NCBI GenBank assembly: GCA_937871285.1
Contig: CALMQS010000087.1
Coordinates: forward strand, 1 to 64,000
DNA length: 64,000 nucleotides
Direction: 5' to 3'
Origin: an uncultured Sphingobacteriales bacterium
GTDB taxonomy: Bacteria; Bacteroidota; Bacteroidia; Chitinophagales; Chitinophagaceae
Under the pieces are notes generated by a model that had not been told where the DNA came from, did not search any database, and saw only the letters and a program-made list of their open reading frames with translations. This document shows positions 7,256 to 16,660 of the stretch, piece by piece. The translations under genes and the position numbers were made by a program. Each line of letters opens with the position of its first letter. Position 1 is the first letter of the stretch.

Positions 7256-10200
7256 CTAAAACCAGCTTCCAATCCATGCTTTATTAACACTATTTCCTAA
7301 TTTTCTTCTCCTGCGGGCGGTACTTATTCTCTGGCGGATCATCGTATATATCATTAACAGCATGAAAAGAATAGTGAAAGGCGGTATGCCGAGCATAGAT
7401 ATCCATTTGCCGCCAAATTGCCTGCGCATGGGTCTTCTCAGTCTTTCAGCGATCAGGTACATGCTGGGCACAATGATCAGCGTCATAAAGAAAGCGAAGA
7501 TCAGACCAAAGATGATCGTCCATGCCAGCGGCTTCCAGAAACGCGCGCTGTCGCCGCCAAAGAAAATATGCGGCTCAAAGCTGGAGAACAGTCCAATAAA
7601 ATCAATATTAAATCCTACAGCTAATGGAATCAATCCAAAGATAGCGGCTAAGGCTGTGAGCAATACAGGAATGATACGCGTTTTTCCTGCTTCAATCATC
7701 GCCTCCCTTGTTTTTAGTCCACGGCTCCTTAATTCATCCGCAAACTCAATCACCAGTATACCGTTCTTAACCACGATGCCTGCCAGTCCCACAATACCCA
7801 GCCCGGTAAACGCTACTGATACTTCCATACCTGTTAAGCTGAACCCCAATAACACTCCTATGATGCTAAAAATAATTTCCATTAAAATAATAACCGGTTT
7901 GCTAACAGAGTTGAACTGTAATACCAGGATAAACAAGATCAGCATCAACGCAATAACAAGGGCCTTAAAAAGGAATGCTCCGGTTTCCGCCTGCTGCTCC
8001 CCTTCACCGGTTTGTTTAATGGTAACGCCATCGGCCCTTCCGGGAAAGGCATCTATATAATTTTTGATCTGCTGATTAACTGCTGTTGGCGTATAGCCCT
8101 GCGATGTAAGCACATTGGACCGCAGCGTTATTACCCGCTTCTGATCCTTACGCTTTACGCTGCCAAGGGTATTGGTATAATCTACTGAAACCAATGAGCT
8201 GATGGGAACATTTTTGATAGCGCCACCGCTGGCCATATCGCGGAAAGTAATATTCATGTTCAGCAGGTCGGAAAGGCTCTTGCGTTGCATTTCGTTATTG
8301 CGCAACTGGATCTTATATTCATCTTCCCCGTCTTTTATTTTAGATACTTCCCTTCCAAACAGCGCTGTACGGATTTCCATACCAATCTGCGCCGAAGAAA
8401 CCCCTTCTATCAATGCCCTTTCCCTGTTTACAAAAATGCTGATCTCCGGGTTGGTTAAATCCACATCCATTTTCAGCTCTTCCACACCGGGAACCTGTAT
8501 AGAGTCAAGATAATTCTTTAACGCCACCCCTGTTTTAATCAGCTTATCAAAATCCTCGCTGGCTACTTCAATATTAATGGGTGGATCCGTAGGCGGCCCG
8601 CTGGCTTCCTGGTCTACCGAAATTTCGGCGCCGGGAATGCCTTTTATTGCGCTCCGTATAGAGTCCAGCAACGCCGCAGTGGATGCGCCATGCCTTTTCT
8701 CAAACTCAACGAACGATACCTGTACCCTGCCCAGTTCCGGTCGTGCGCTTCTGTCGCCGCTCTGCGGATCACCGGCGCCAATGGCCACGTTGGAAATAAC
8801 ACTTTCCACGATCGGGTTCTTTTTTCCGTTCTCCATATCCAGCACCTTGTATACACGCTGCTCGAGGTTGTGCGTAATAGAATCCGTGTATTCCACATCG
8901 GTACCAACCGGTAATTTCAGGTACACATAAATAAAATTAGGGTCGGCATTTGGAAAAAAGACAATGGGTACACGCTGGCTGCCTACTGCCGCTATAAATA
9001 TCACGAAGCTCAGGATCAGCAAACCAATAGTGCCTAATAATAAATGTACAGGTCGCCATCCTTTTAAAGCCCAGCGCAATAAGGTTTCATAATGGCCCAT
9101 AATCCAGGGCAGCACCCTGTTCTGAAACGCGTGGATCACCCCTTCCAGCACATAGCGGTTCAATAAAACCATCAGTACTAAAAACAACAGGATGTTACCC
9201 AAAAAAGGAGCCCCTGAAAGATCGAGCACTATACCCGCGGCAATGGCAACCCAGAAAAAGGGTTTTTTGAATATAGCAGATTTCCTTTCTTTCTCTTCCC
9301 CTTCGGGATGATTCATGAAATCAACCGCGAATACGGGGTTCATAATAAACGCTACAATGAGCGATGCAGTTAGTGTAAAAATGAGCATCACCGGCAGGTA
9401 GATCATAAACTTGCCGATAATACCCGGCCAAAACAATAACGGAAAGAAAGGCGCCAGTGTAGTGAGCGTACCTGCCAGCACCGGAATAAATACTTCCCCG
9501 GCGGCCACAATGGCCGACTTTTCAGAGGTGAGCTTGCCCTTTGCCTGTATAAATATGCGGTGCGTATTTTCTATGACGACAATGGCATCATCAACGATAA
9601 TACCCAGCCCAAACAGCAGCGCAAACAATACCATGAAATTGAGCGTAACGTTTGCTCCAATGATAAGATCAGCCGCCGGCAAAAACATAAAGGCAACGAA
9701 CATGCTGAGCGGAACAGAAAGCGCAACAAAAAAGGCATTGGTAACCCCCATAAAAAACATGAGGATGATCAGCACGAGAATAAAACCGATAACAATAGAA
9801 TTTACCAGCTCATTAAACGAATGCCGGGCGTTTTTACTTTGATCGCCCGTAAGAACAATGTTCAGGTCTTTAGGAAACTCACTGTCCTGCATTTCCTTCA
9901 CCGCCAGCTTTACCGCATCAGCAGTTTCTATCAGGTTTTCGCCGGAGCGTTTAACGATATTAAGTGTAATTACGTTTTTACCATCCAGCCGGGCATAGCT
10001 TTCCCTTTCTTTTGTAGTGTCTTTGATAACCGCAATGTCTTTCAGGTAAATGGAAGCGCCTGTTGGACTTCTCACTACCACTTTTTCTATGTCGGAAGCA
10101 GAGCGAAATTGGCCTTTTAATTGCAGGGTACGTTTCATAGTGCCCACTTCTAATAAACCGCCGGAAATATCCATGTTTTCCCGCGATACTGCATTGGCTA

Positions 10201-10849
10201 TATCATCAAAGGTGATATTGGCGCTGCGCATACGGTAATTATCCACATTAATCTGGAATTCCCTTTCAGGAGCGCCCACAATATCAACCCGCGTTATCTG
10301 CGAAAGCTCTTCCAGCTTATCCTGCAAATCATCGGCGTACTTCTTCAGCTTCATTTCATCATAATCGCCGCTCATGTTTACATACATGATAGGAATTTCG
10401 GATAAGCTCACTTCCATAACCGTGGGCTCTTCCGTAAGATCGGTCGGCAGATCCGTCTTCGCTTTATCCACCGCGTCCTTTACTTTCTGTACCGCCACAT
10501 CTATATCCACATCCGTATTAAACTCCACTACAATAGCCGAAAAATCCTGTACGGAAGTGCTGGTCGTTTTCTGAATTTTCACACCCGTAATACCCTTGAT
10601 CTGCTTTTCTATGGGCTGGGTAACCAGGTTTTCTATATCACGCGGTGAGTTACCTACATATACCGTTTGAATATATACCGTGGGAATTACAATATCAGGA
10701 AACTGCTCCTTGGGCAAAGTAACGAACTCGTATACGCCAATGGCACTGATAAATAACATCATCAGGTAAATGGAAGTCCTGTTCTTTATGCTCCAGGTAG
10801 TGGGTTTAAATTCCTTAAACTTAGCGGTCAGATTTTCTAAAGCACTCAT
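7256..10849 (-). CDS. RND-family efflux permease (AcrB/HAE1-like inner-membrane pump)
   Basis: The 1197-residue protein has the AcrB-type layout: an N-terminal helix (about residues 25-45), a first porter loop, a run of helices with GLGIIVDDAIVVIENTHR, a second porter loop and a second helix block ending GLAGIVVKNGILVIEFADE. The DD in helix 4 fits proton relay. It would pump hydrophobic or cationic compounds using the proton gradient, with the adaptor and TolC-like channel encoded just upstream. It is about 150 residues longer than AcrB, partly from extra hydrophobic segments near residues 530-575 and a C-terminal basic tail. It is the last gene of the tetR operon. Confidence 0.93.
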   Translation of the reverse strand: MSALENLTAKFKEFKPTTWSIKNRTSIYLMMLFISAIGVYEFVTLPKEQFPDIVIPTVYIQTVYVGNSPRDIENLVTQPIEKQIKGITGVKIQKTTSTSVQDFSAIVVEFNTDVDIDVAVQKVKDAVDKAKTDLPTDLTEEPTVMEVSLSEIPIMYVNMSGDYDEMKLKKYADDLQDKLEELSQITRVDIVGAPEREFQINVDNYRMRSANITFDDIANAVSRENMDISGGLLEVGTMKRTLQLKGQFRSASDIEKVVVRSPTGASIYLKDIAVIKDTTKERESYARLDGKNVITLNIVKRSGENLIETADAVKLAVKEMQDSEFPKDLNIVLTGDQSKNARHSFNELVNSIVIGFILVLIILMFFMGVTNAFFVALSVPLSMFVAFMFLPAADLIIGANVTLNFMVLFALLFGLGIIVDDAIVVIENTHRIFIQAKGKLTSEKSAIVAAGEVFIPVLAGTLTTLAPFFPLLFWPGIIGKFMIYLPVMLIFTLTASLIVAFIMNPVFAVDFMNHPEGEEKERKSAIFKKPFFWVAIAAGIVLDLSGAPFLGNILLFLVLMVLLNRYVLEGVIHAFQNRVLPWIMGHYETLLRWALKGWRPVHLLLGTIGLLILSFVIFIAAVGSQRVPIVFFPNADPNFIYVYLKLPVGTDVEYTDSITHNLEQRVYKVLDMENGKKNPIVESVISNVAIGAGDPQSGDRSARPELGRVQVSFVEFEKRHGASTAALLDSIRSAIKGIPGAEISVDQEASGPPTDPPINIEVASEDFDKLIKTGVALKNYLDSIQVPGVEELKMDVDLTNPEISIFVNRERALIEGVSSAQIGMEIRTALFGREVSKIKDGEDEYKIQLRNNEMQRKSLSDLLNMNITFRDMASGGAIKNVPISSLVSVDYTNTLGSVKRKDQKRVITLRSNVLTSQGYTPTAVNQQIKNYIDAFPGRADGVTIKQTGEGEQQAETGAFLFKALVIALMLILFILVLQFNSVSKPVIILMEIIFSIIGVLLGFSLTGMEVSVAFTGLGIVGLAGIVVKNGILVIEFADELRSRGLKTREAMIEAGKTRIIPVLLTALAAIFGLIPLAVGFNIDFIGLFSSFEPHIFFGGDSARFWKPLAWTIIFGLIFAFFMTLIIVPSMYLIAERLRRPMRRQFGGKWISMLGIPPFTILFMLLMIYTMIRQRISTARRRRKLGNSVNKAWIGSWF

Positions 10850-10887
10850 ATTTAATTAGTGTTGTATATCCACAAAAGCTTGTCTGT

Positions 10888-12039
10888 TTAGTTCGTTATA
10901 AGGGTCTGTCCTTCATATAATCCCTGGAACCCGTCCGTTATCAGCTGATCACCGGCTTTTAACCCCGACTGTACTTCTACCTTATCGCCATATAACTGCC
11001 CGATCACAACAGGTGTTTTATGCGCAATCCATTTGTCGTTCTCCTTTACCGCCATCATCACAAATTTTCCTTTATCATCATTCTGTAAAGTATTAACCGG
11101 AATAGTGATCACATCCTTAGCCGTATAGTCCTGGATCTTAACCAGCGCAATCTGGTTCGGCCGCAGCGATTTATTCACCGGCAGTTTGGCTTCCACATAA
11201 AATGACCTGCTGTTGGGATCAATCAGCCTGCCCGCAACGGATACCCGGGTAGTAATGATCTTGTCGCCGGCTTCCGGAAAATTAACCAGTATGGTACTTC
11301 CAACGCCTACTTTTTCAATGTAGTTTTCAGGAACCTGTGTTACGATCTTAAGATCATTGGTATTAACGATGCGTATTTGTGTACCGCCCTGAAAAAACTC
11401 GCCTACTTTTATATTCACCGTTTCCGCAACACCCGCCATTTCCGCATATACATTCGAAAAAGAAGATTGTTCTTTAGCCGTGGCAATTTGTTTTTCAATA
11501 GATTCCACATTGTTTTTAGCGCTCAGCAACTGTACTTCTGTGCCTATACGTTCATTCCATAAGTTTTGCTGCCGCTGTAAAATGTCTTTTGCATAAGCCA
11601 GTTGTACATTCAACTGGTCAAGCTGTTTTTGGGCCATCGCATCATCAAGCCTTAGCAGCAGTTGTCCTTTTTTCACCTGGTCGCCCTGTTTAACATAGAT
11701 GGCTTTTACCAGTCCGCCCTGTCCGCGTGGCGCCACATAAGCCACATTAATGGCATCTACGCGGCCCTGCAGATCAATGTAATGGGTGAAATTGCCGGTT
11801 TCAAGCGGCGCAATGGCCACCAGCTTTGCATTTTCCTTTTTTTGAGAAGGATCAAGCTTAATGATATCTTCTTCAAGCGCAGTTATTTTTTCGGACAGCG
11901 CCCTTTGTTCCGTTTTCATCTTTTCCAACTGCGTCTTCTTAGCCGCTATACCTTTATTCTCATGGTCTGTAGTGCTGCCGCAGGAAGCAAGAAAGGCTAT
12001 CGCAGCTACCGCTAAAGCAGTTTTAAATACATTTTGCAT
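10888..12039 (-). CDS. RND efflux periplasmic adaptor (membrane-fusion lipoprotein)
   Basis: The 383-residue protein starts with a lipoprotein signal peptide with lipobox FLASC (Cys20), followed by a coiled-coil region (about residues 30-65), a split lipoyl/barrel-sandwich domain (GLVKAIYVKQGDQVKKGQ and later VNIKVGEFFQGG), an alpha-hairpin and a C-terminal beta-barrel. It bridges the RND pump and the outer-membrane channel. The frame also opens at an ATG 21 bases upstream (12060); the later ATG gives a normal lipoprotein signal. It lies 38 bases before the pump gene and about 45 after tolC, in the same operon. Confidence 0.9.
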   Translation of the reverse strand: MQNVFKTALAVAAIAFLASCGSTTDHENKGIAAKKTQLEKMKTEQRALSEKITALEEDIIKLDPSQKKENAKLVAIAPLETGNFTHYIDLQGRVDAINVAYVAPRGQGGLVKAIYVKQGDQVKKGQLLLRLDDAMAQKQLDQLNVQLAYAKDILQRQQNLWNERIGTEVQLLSAKNNVESIEKQIATAKEQSSFSNVYAEMAGVAETVNIKVGEFFQGGTQIRIVNTNDLKIVTQVPENYIEKVGVGSTILVNFPEAGDKIITTRVSVAGRLIDPNSRSFYVEAKLPVNKSLRPNQIALVKIQDYTAKDVITIPVNTLQNDDKGKFVMMAVKENDKWIAHKTPVVIGQLYGDKVEVQSGLKAGDQLITDGFQGLYEGQTLITN

Positions 12040-12083
12040 ATACCTGGTTTTATAAGTCATTTCAATAGTTGTATTAAAGTCCG

Positions 12084-13439
12084 TTATAATTTCCCCGTGG
12101 CTTTTTCGTAATCCACGCGGGCTATTATGGCGCTGTATAAAGCGTTGATGTAGTTGGTTTGTGCCGCCTTCATATCTGTTTGTGCCTGGGTAATTTCTGT
12201 ATTGGAGCCCATACCTGCTTCAAACTTCTTTTTCGTTTGCTGAAATACGGTTTCAGCCAGTTGCATGTTTTCCTTTTGATAATCGAGCGTAGTTATTGCC
12301 GTGTTGAAATTATTTCTTGCCGTTTCAATTTCATTATCAATGTTAATCTTCAGCGCATCACGCTGGTTAATGCTTTGCTGTAGGGCCAGCTTTGCTTTGG
12401 CTATCCTGGCATTAGCCGAAAAGCCGGTAAAAATGGGTATATTCAGTTGCAGGGTTATGGCAGAAATGTCGAACCAATCGCCATCTCCCAAAAAATCAAA
12501 CTTATTACGTTGCGCGTTTTTATTATAATACCCGTTGAGCGCCAGTGTAGGTAACTTCGATAACTTATAGCGGCGTATATCATATTCACCCAGTGCTATG
12601 CCAAGGTTAGCATATTGATAATCTTTCCGTTGTTCGTAATTAAAATCGTCTATTTCTAATACGCCACTTTTAATCTTTTCGTCACTTAAGGTATCGGTTA
12701 ACAGAAGCGAATCCCTAACCGGCATGCCGATCAGTACTTTTAGCCCCAGGTAGCCATTGCGGATCTGGTTTAACGCGCCTACTTTTTCTGTGTGCAGGTT
12801 AGCCAGTTGCACAATAATTTTATCAAGGTCTAATTTTTCTGCAAATCCGTTCTCCTGCATCACGCGGGTATCATGCTGTAGTTTGTCCAGCAACGCAATA
12901 TTCGCATCCAGCAGCTCTATCTGCGTTTTACTGGCTACCAGTTGATAATATACCTTATATACATTAGCCCTGATAATTTCCTCTGTTACCTCTGCATATT
13001 TTTCCTGGAACTGCACCAATGTTTTCCGCGCCTGCAAACCCACAAATACCTGCCCGTCAAATACGATCTGGTTCAGCGATATGCCGCCTGTTGCACCCCA
13101 TTTTACACCAAAGGCCAGCTTTTCAAAAGTGCCCGGCTGTCCGCCAAAAAACTCTGCAGGAACAAGGCTTACGGGTAGTTTGGCATTGTATACCAGTGAG
13201 CCGCTGGCGCTGATCTGCGGATAAGCAGCTCCGGTAAATTCCCGGTTGGTTTGTTCCTGGATCTGTATATCCAGCAAGGCATTTTTTACCTGCATATTAT
13301 TTTGCTTTGCGTAATCAAGCGCCTGCTGCAGTGAAAAAGCATGTATTTCCGCCTGTGGCGTTTGCTGTGCCTGCACGCTTGCTGAACATACCATCACAAG
13401 TATCATTAATCCCCACTTTGCCGGTTTCCATTCTTTCAT
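12084..13439 (-). CDS. TolC-family outer-membrane efflux protein
   Basis: The 451-residue protein has a signal peptide (to about VQAQQ, residue 26) and two OEP repeats rich in long amphipathic helices, with the usual HAFSLQQALDYAKQNN start and a Gly-Ser turn (FEAGMGSNTEITQAQ) before the second helical pair. It forms the outer-membrane exit duct of the tripartite pump. It begins 7 bases after the tetR stop, so the two are almost certainly co-transcribed. Confidence 0.92.
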   Translation of the reverse strand: MKEWKPAKWGLMILVMVCSASVQAQQTPQAEIHAFSLQQALDYAKQNNMQVKNALLDIQIQEQTNREFTGAAYPQISASGSLVYNAKLPVSLVPAEFFGGQPGTFEKLAFGVKWGATGGISLNQIVFDGQVFVGLQARKTLVQFQEKYAEVTEEIIRANVYKVYYQLVASKTQIELLDANIALLDKLQHDTRVMQENGFAEKLDLDKIIVQLANLHTEKVGALNQIRNGYLGLKVLIGMPVRDSLLLTDTLSDEKIKSGVLEIDDFNYEQRKDYQYANLGIALGEYDIRRYKLSKLPTLALNGYYNKNAQRNKFDFLGDGDWFDISAITLQLNIPIFTGFSANARIAKAKLALQQSINQRDALKINIDNEIETARNNFNTAITTLDYQKENMQLAETVFQQTKKKFEAGMGSNTEITQAQTDMKAAQTNYINALYSAIIARVDYEKATGKL

Positions 13440-13446
13440 CTGTTTA

Positions 13447-14058
13447 TTATTTTTGTCGTTTCAAAAGGTATTTCTGAAGAAGTTTTTGTCCTTTGGCGGT
13501 AGTGATGCCATATAAAAAATGGATCGTTACCTCCTCAATTATTGCACCTAAATTATATTTACCAAGGGGATAGAGATCGGGGCTGAACATCATAAATACA
13601 GCAGCCAGCCTGAATCGCGACATGATCTCCGTATTGATTTCCGGGCGGTATAACTGCGCTGCGATACCCTGTTCCAGGTTTTCCTTTATCAGCTTATATA
13701 AAAACTCGTTCTTGTGATCGGCGATCTTCTTATAGGCAGCCGGGTGATATTTCTGCAGGTCATACATGATGGTAGGATTCATCGTATTTAACATCTCCTG
13801 CACCATATCTGTAGCCACCAGAATTTCATGAACCGGGTTTTCGCTTTCTTCTTTGTGGACGCAGCATTCATTGATATTACCACTCACCACAATATCTATA
13901 GCACTATCCACCAGGGCATCTTTATCGGCATAAAACTGGTAAATGGTTTTTTTGCTGATGCCCAACTGCGAGGCGATCTCATCCATGCTAATACTGCGGA
14001 TCCCGTATCTCAAAAACAAATCGTGCGCCTTCTGCGCTATCCTTTCCTGTATCTCCAT
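13447..14058 (-). CDS. TetR/AcrR-family repressor of the efflux operon
   Basis: The 203-residue regulator has an N-terminal TetR helix-turn-helix (about residues 8-50: ISMDEIASQLGISKKTIYQFY) and a variable C-terminal ligand domain. It is the first gene of tetR-tolC-mfp-RND. A 17-bp perfect inverted repeat sits directly on its own promoter 19 bases upstream, pointing to autorepression of the whole operon, relieved by an efflux substrate. The ligand is unknown. Confidence 0.92.
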   Translation of the reverse strand: MEIQERIAQKAHDLFLRYGIRSISMDEIASQLGISKKTIYQFYADKDALVDSAIDIVVSGNINECCVHKEESENPVHEILVATDMVQEMLNTMNPTIMYDLQKYHPAAYKKIADHKNEFLYKLIKENLEQGIAAQLYRPEINTEIMSRFRLAAVFMMFSPDLYPLGKYNLGAIIEEVTIHFLYGITTAKGQKLLQKYLLKRQK

Positions 14059-14075
14059 AGCTTCAAAATCAGCGG

Positions 14076-14120
14076 CAAAACTATGGAAACTTTTATCGTT
14101 ACCAAAGTTTCCATAGTTTT
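14076..14120 (-). promoter_or_regulatory. Operator-promoter of the tetR efflux operon
   Basis: AAAACTATGGAAACTTT (14077-14093) and its exact complement AAAGTTTCCATAGTTTT (14104-14120) form a 17-bp perfect inverted repeat with a 10-base spacer. Read on the minus strand, the same DNA holds TTTG (14106-14103), 19 bases, then TAGTTTTG (14083-14076), an ideal Bacteroidota promoter. Each arm covers one promoter box. A bound dimer pair would block RNA polymerase. A terminator reading is less likely because the repeat lies between divergent gene starts. Confidence 0.8.
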
Positions 14121-14396
14121 TTTATAATTTTTTTGATGAACGGTAAATGCATGATAAGCTTCCGCAGCGCATGCCGCTATTCCGCTTGTTTTATGGCGCT
14201 GCCCGGAGTGCATAATCGTGGGGCAACTAACAGGCATACCTCTAAAAACCCGTGGACGTCCGCTACCTCTACATTGCCGTCCAACCCCCTGGGGAACAAT
14301 ATGCATTGCCGGGTTTTGTGATTTTATCTATAATAGCTCCCGTATGGCAGGATTATGCCGGCTTACGTTAATTTTACTATACTAAAACATACATTA

Positions 14397-15023
14397 ATGG
14401 CTACAAGAAACTGGTTGAAGAAACTATTACAGATCTTTTTACAGGGACTTATCATCCTGGCGCCAATTGTAATAACCATTTGGGCGGTAACATCGCTCTT
14501 TAATTTTGTTGACAGGATATTACCTGATCTTTTTGAAGATACTATTCCCCAGTTTTCCAGGTATTATCTTCCCGGCATGGGATTTATTGTAGCGTTGCTT
14601 TTGATTTTTGTGGTGGGCTATATTTCCTCTTCTTTTGTGGTAGGGAAATTAGTGGAATTGTTCGACAGCATACTGGAGAAAACACCGGGAATAAAAATCA
14701 TTTACAGTACGCTTAAGGATTTTTTTGAGGCATTTGCAGGCAACAAAAGAAAGTTCGATCAATCGGTATTGGTAGCGGTGAATGCCGAAAATGTATGGCA
14801 GATCGGCTTTATTACACAGCAGAACGCACGTGAGTTTGGACTGAATGGCTTCGTGGCCGTATACATTCCGCAATCCTACGCTTTTGCGGGACATTTATAT
14901 TTCGTGGAAAGGCAAAGGGTTAAGCTGTTAACCGACATCAGCTCGGCCGATGCCATGAAATTTGCTATATCGGGCGGGGTAACCAATATTGATGAAGAGG
15001 TGCCGGACAATGCGTTGAAATAA
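14397..15023 (+). CDS. DUF502 family membrane protein
   Basis: The 208-residue protein has two N-terminal hydrophobic segments (about residues 10-35 and 55-80) and a soluble C-terminal half with the DUF502 pattern TPGIKIIYSTLKDFFEAF and VAVYIPQSYAFAGHLYFV. The family is widespread and has no assigned biochemical role. The ATG at 14397 is favoured over one 42 bases earlier because it begins directly before the amphipathic lead-in to helix 1. About 275 bases of spacer with no recognisable gene separate it from the tetR operator. Confidence 0.85.
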   Translation: MATRNWLKKLLQIFLQGLIILAPIVITIWAVTSLFNFVDRILPDLFEDTIPQFSRYYLPGMGFIVALLLIFVVGYISSSFVVGKLVELFDSILEKTPGIKIIYSTLKDFFEAFAGNKRKFDQSVLVAVNAENVWQIGFITQQNAREFGLNGFVAVYIPQSYAFAGHLYFVERQRVKLLTDISSADAMKFAISGGVTNIDEEVPDNALK

Positions 15024-15086
15024 CAGGTCCGGACAGGCGTTTGTTTTAAAGGATTATCTTCGCGGCCCTGATCAAAAAAAGGAAAT

Positions 15087-15671
15087 ATGAAACTGGAAAC
15101 AATACTACTGGAAAGAAGCGAAAACAAATGTGAGCTATGCAGGTCGGAGGAGGATATACAATTGTATGAGGTGCTCCCGCAGCAAAACAAAGATGCGGAA
15201 GACTGTATTATGATCTGCAATGTATGCCGTGCACAGGTTGAAAAGAAAGCGGAGCTCAGCAGCGGTCACTGGCATTGCTTATCGGAAAGCATGTGGAGTG
15301 AAGTTCCGGGTGTGCAGGTAGTGGCATGGCGTATGCTGAACCGCCTGCGCAATGAAAGCTGGGCGGCCGATAATTTAGACATTCTTTACCTGGATGATGA
15401 AAAGCTTGCCTGGGCTAAAGCTACCGGCGATCATGAAAATGACGCCACGGTGGAACTGCATAAAGATAGTAACGGGCAGGTGCTGCAAAGCGGCGATAGC
15501 GTGGTTTTAATAAAATCGCTTGACGTAAAGGGTTCAACCCTGAATGCTAAAATGGGAACAGTGGTAAAAAATATTCGCGTTGTAGAAGATAATACGGAAC
15601 AGATTGAAGGAAAGATAGAAGGACAAACCATTGTTATTCTTACCAAATATGTAAGGAAACAGGTTAACTGA
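15087..15671 (+). CDS. PhnA/YjdM-family zinc-ribbon protein
   Basis: The 194-residue protein starts with paired cysteines (CELC and later CNVC), a zinc ribbon at about residues 13-50, and ends in the PhnA C-terminal domain (LQSGDSVVLIKSLDVKGS, GTVVKNIRVV, QTIVILTKYVRK). Despite the name, this family is not the phosphonoacetate hydrolase and its role is not settled. AAAAGGAAAT just before the ATG is one of the few good ribosome-binding sites in the window. Confidence 0.87.
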   Translation: MKLETILLERSENKCELCRSEEDIQLYEVLPQQNKDAEDCIMICNVCRAQVEKKAELSSGHWHCLSESMWSEVPGVQVVAWRMLNRLRNESWAADNLDILYLDDEKLAWAKATGDHENDATVELHKDSNGQVLQSGDSVVLIKSLDVKGSTLNAKMGTVVKNIRVVEDNTEQIEGKIEGQTIVILTKYVRKQVN

Positions 15672-15840
15672 TTACCGGTTTTATTTGTTTTTTGCGATTT
15701 GCCTTTTGGTGCTTTACATTTCCCTGTAATTTGTGGCAATCAGATATCAGCAGTCAGATGCAGCTGGGTACCTGCTGGCGACAGGCTGAATACTCCTATC
15801 CGGGAGAAGAAGGCCCGGGCTAATAGAAGCATTATAGCAT

Positions 15841-16071
15841 TTACAGTAACTTATCAATCCTCTTCGATAATTTCCTGTCTTTTTCCGTAACGATATCGCC
15901 TGCATCATGGGTAGAAAGCCATATTTCCACCTTATTATATACATTGGTCCATAAAGGATGGTGATCCATCTTCTCTGCTTCCAGCGCTACTCTTGTCATA
16001 AAAGCAAACGCCTCGGAAAAGTTTTTAAACTCAAATTTTTTATAAAGCTGGTTGTTTTCTTCTTCCCACAT
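15841..16071 (-). CDS. 4a-hydroxytetrahydrobiopterin dehydratase (PCD-like)
   Basis: The 76-residue protein contains the signature [17 protein letters not shown] followed by STHDAG, including the catalytic histidines of pterin-4a-carbinolamine dehydratase. The enzyme recycles the pterin cofactor of aromatic amino-acid hydroxylases. It is shorter than the roughly 100-residue enzymes of other bacteria because the N-terminal part is reduced, but the core is complete. No phenylalanine hydroxylase gene is nearby. Confidence 0.87.
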   Translation of the reverse strand: MWEEENNQLYKKFEFKNFSEAFAFMTRVALEAEKMDHHPLWTNVYNKVEIWLSTHDAGDIVTEKDRKLSKRIDKLL

Positions 16072-16179
16072 GATTGTAAAGTTTGTGGTTTATAATTTGT
16101 AGTCTATTGTTACGTTTATGTACAGGAAATACTTTTCAAATCAGCACATCCTCACGTTTCCCGCATTTCCACATTTGTT

Positions 16180-16614
16180 TTAAAACACCAGGTGCATCTT
16201 ATTCTTTATCTTTTCCCTTTCCAGTTCAGTGATCAGTTGTATGCCGGGGATGCTTTTTATAGATTGCCGCAGGTAGTGTATATAATTATCCTCTACATCA
16301 TCGCCTTTCAGCAACCATAAAAAATCGAGGTGCCGGAATTCAGGCAGCAGGTATTCTCCCTCAAACTGGTTATTATAAATATAATGCACAAGTGAAGTAC
16401 CTGTTTCGCAGTATTCGTATACCGAAAAAAAATACTGGCGGCCTTTTTTTGTAAGCTGTATCTCTATATCGCTGTTTAATCTGAAATCGCATCCTAAAGC
16501 CTGGTTCAGTAACCAGCAAAAACGATAATCCTTCACAGGCGCAACAATACCCAGCACTTTCGTATCAGAAAAAAAATCTTCTGCCAGGATACTATTGTCT
16601 ATTGTCAATTTCAT
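16180..16614 (-). CDS. IPExxxVDY-family protein
   Basis: The 144-residue protein matches the Bacteroidota family named after its IPExxxVDY motif; here the motif is LPEFRHLDFLWLLKG. No biochemical function is established. The ATG at 16614 is chosen over a TTG one codon earlier. No signal peptide or membrane segment is visible. A heptanucleotide array lies immediately upstream of its start. Confidence 0.75.
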   Translation of the reverse strand: MKLTIDNSILAEDFFSDTKVLGIVAPVKDYRFCWLLNQALGCDFRLNSDIEIQLTKKGRQYFFSVYEYCETGTSLVHYIYNNQFEGEYLLPEFRHLDFLWLLKGDDVEDNYIHYLRQSIKSIPGIQLITELEREKIKNKMHLVF

Positions 16615-16660
16615 CAATAATCATAAATACCTGCTTGTTATCCGAGCACCGGCAGTAGCT

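Noticed and set aside
9411..10238. Long plus-strand frames opposite the RND pump gene
   Set aside because: They are antisense shadows of a highly conserved minus-strand gene and show no protein-family pattern.
14076..14120. Bidirectional terminator
   Set aside because: The hairpin has T-runs, but it lies between divergent gene starts and coincides with a perfect promoter, so an operator is the better reading.
15672..15840. Possible small gene between the PhnA-like and PCD genes
   Set aside because: The frames have no family pattern, and composition shifts midway, as expected for intergenic DNA.
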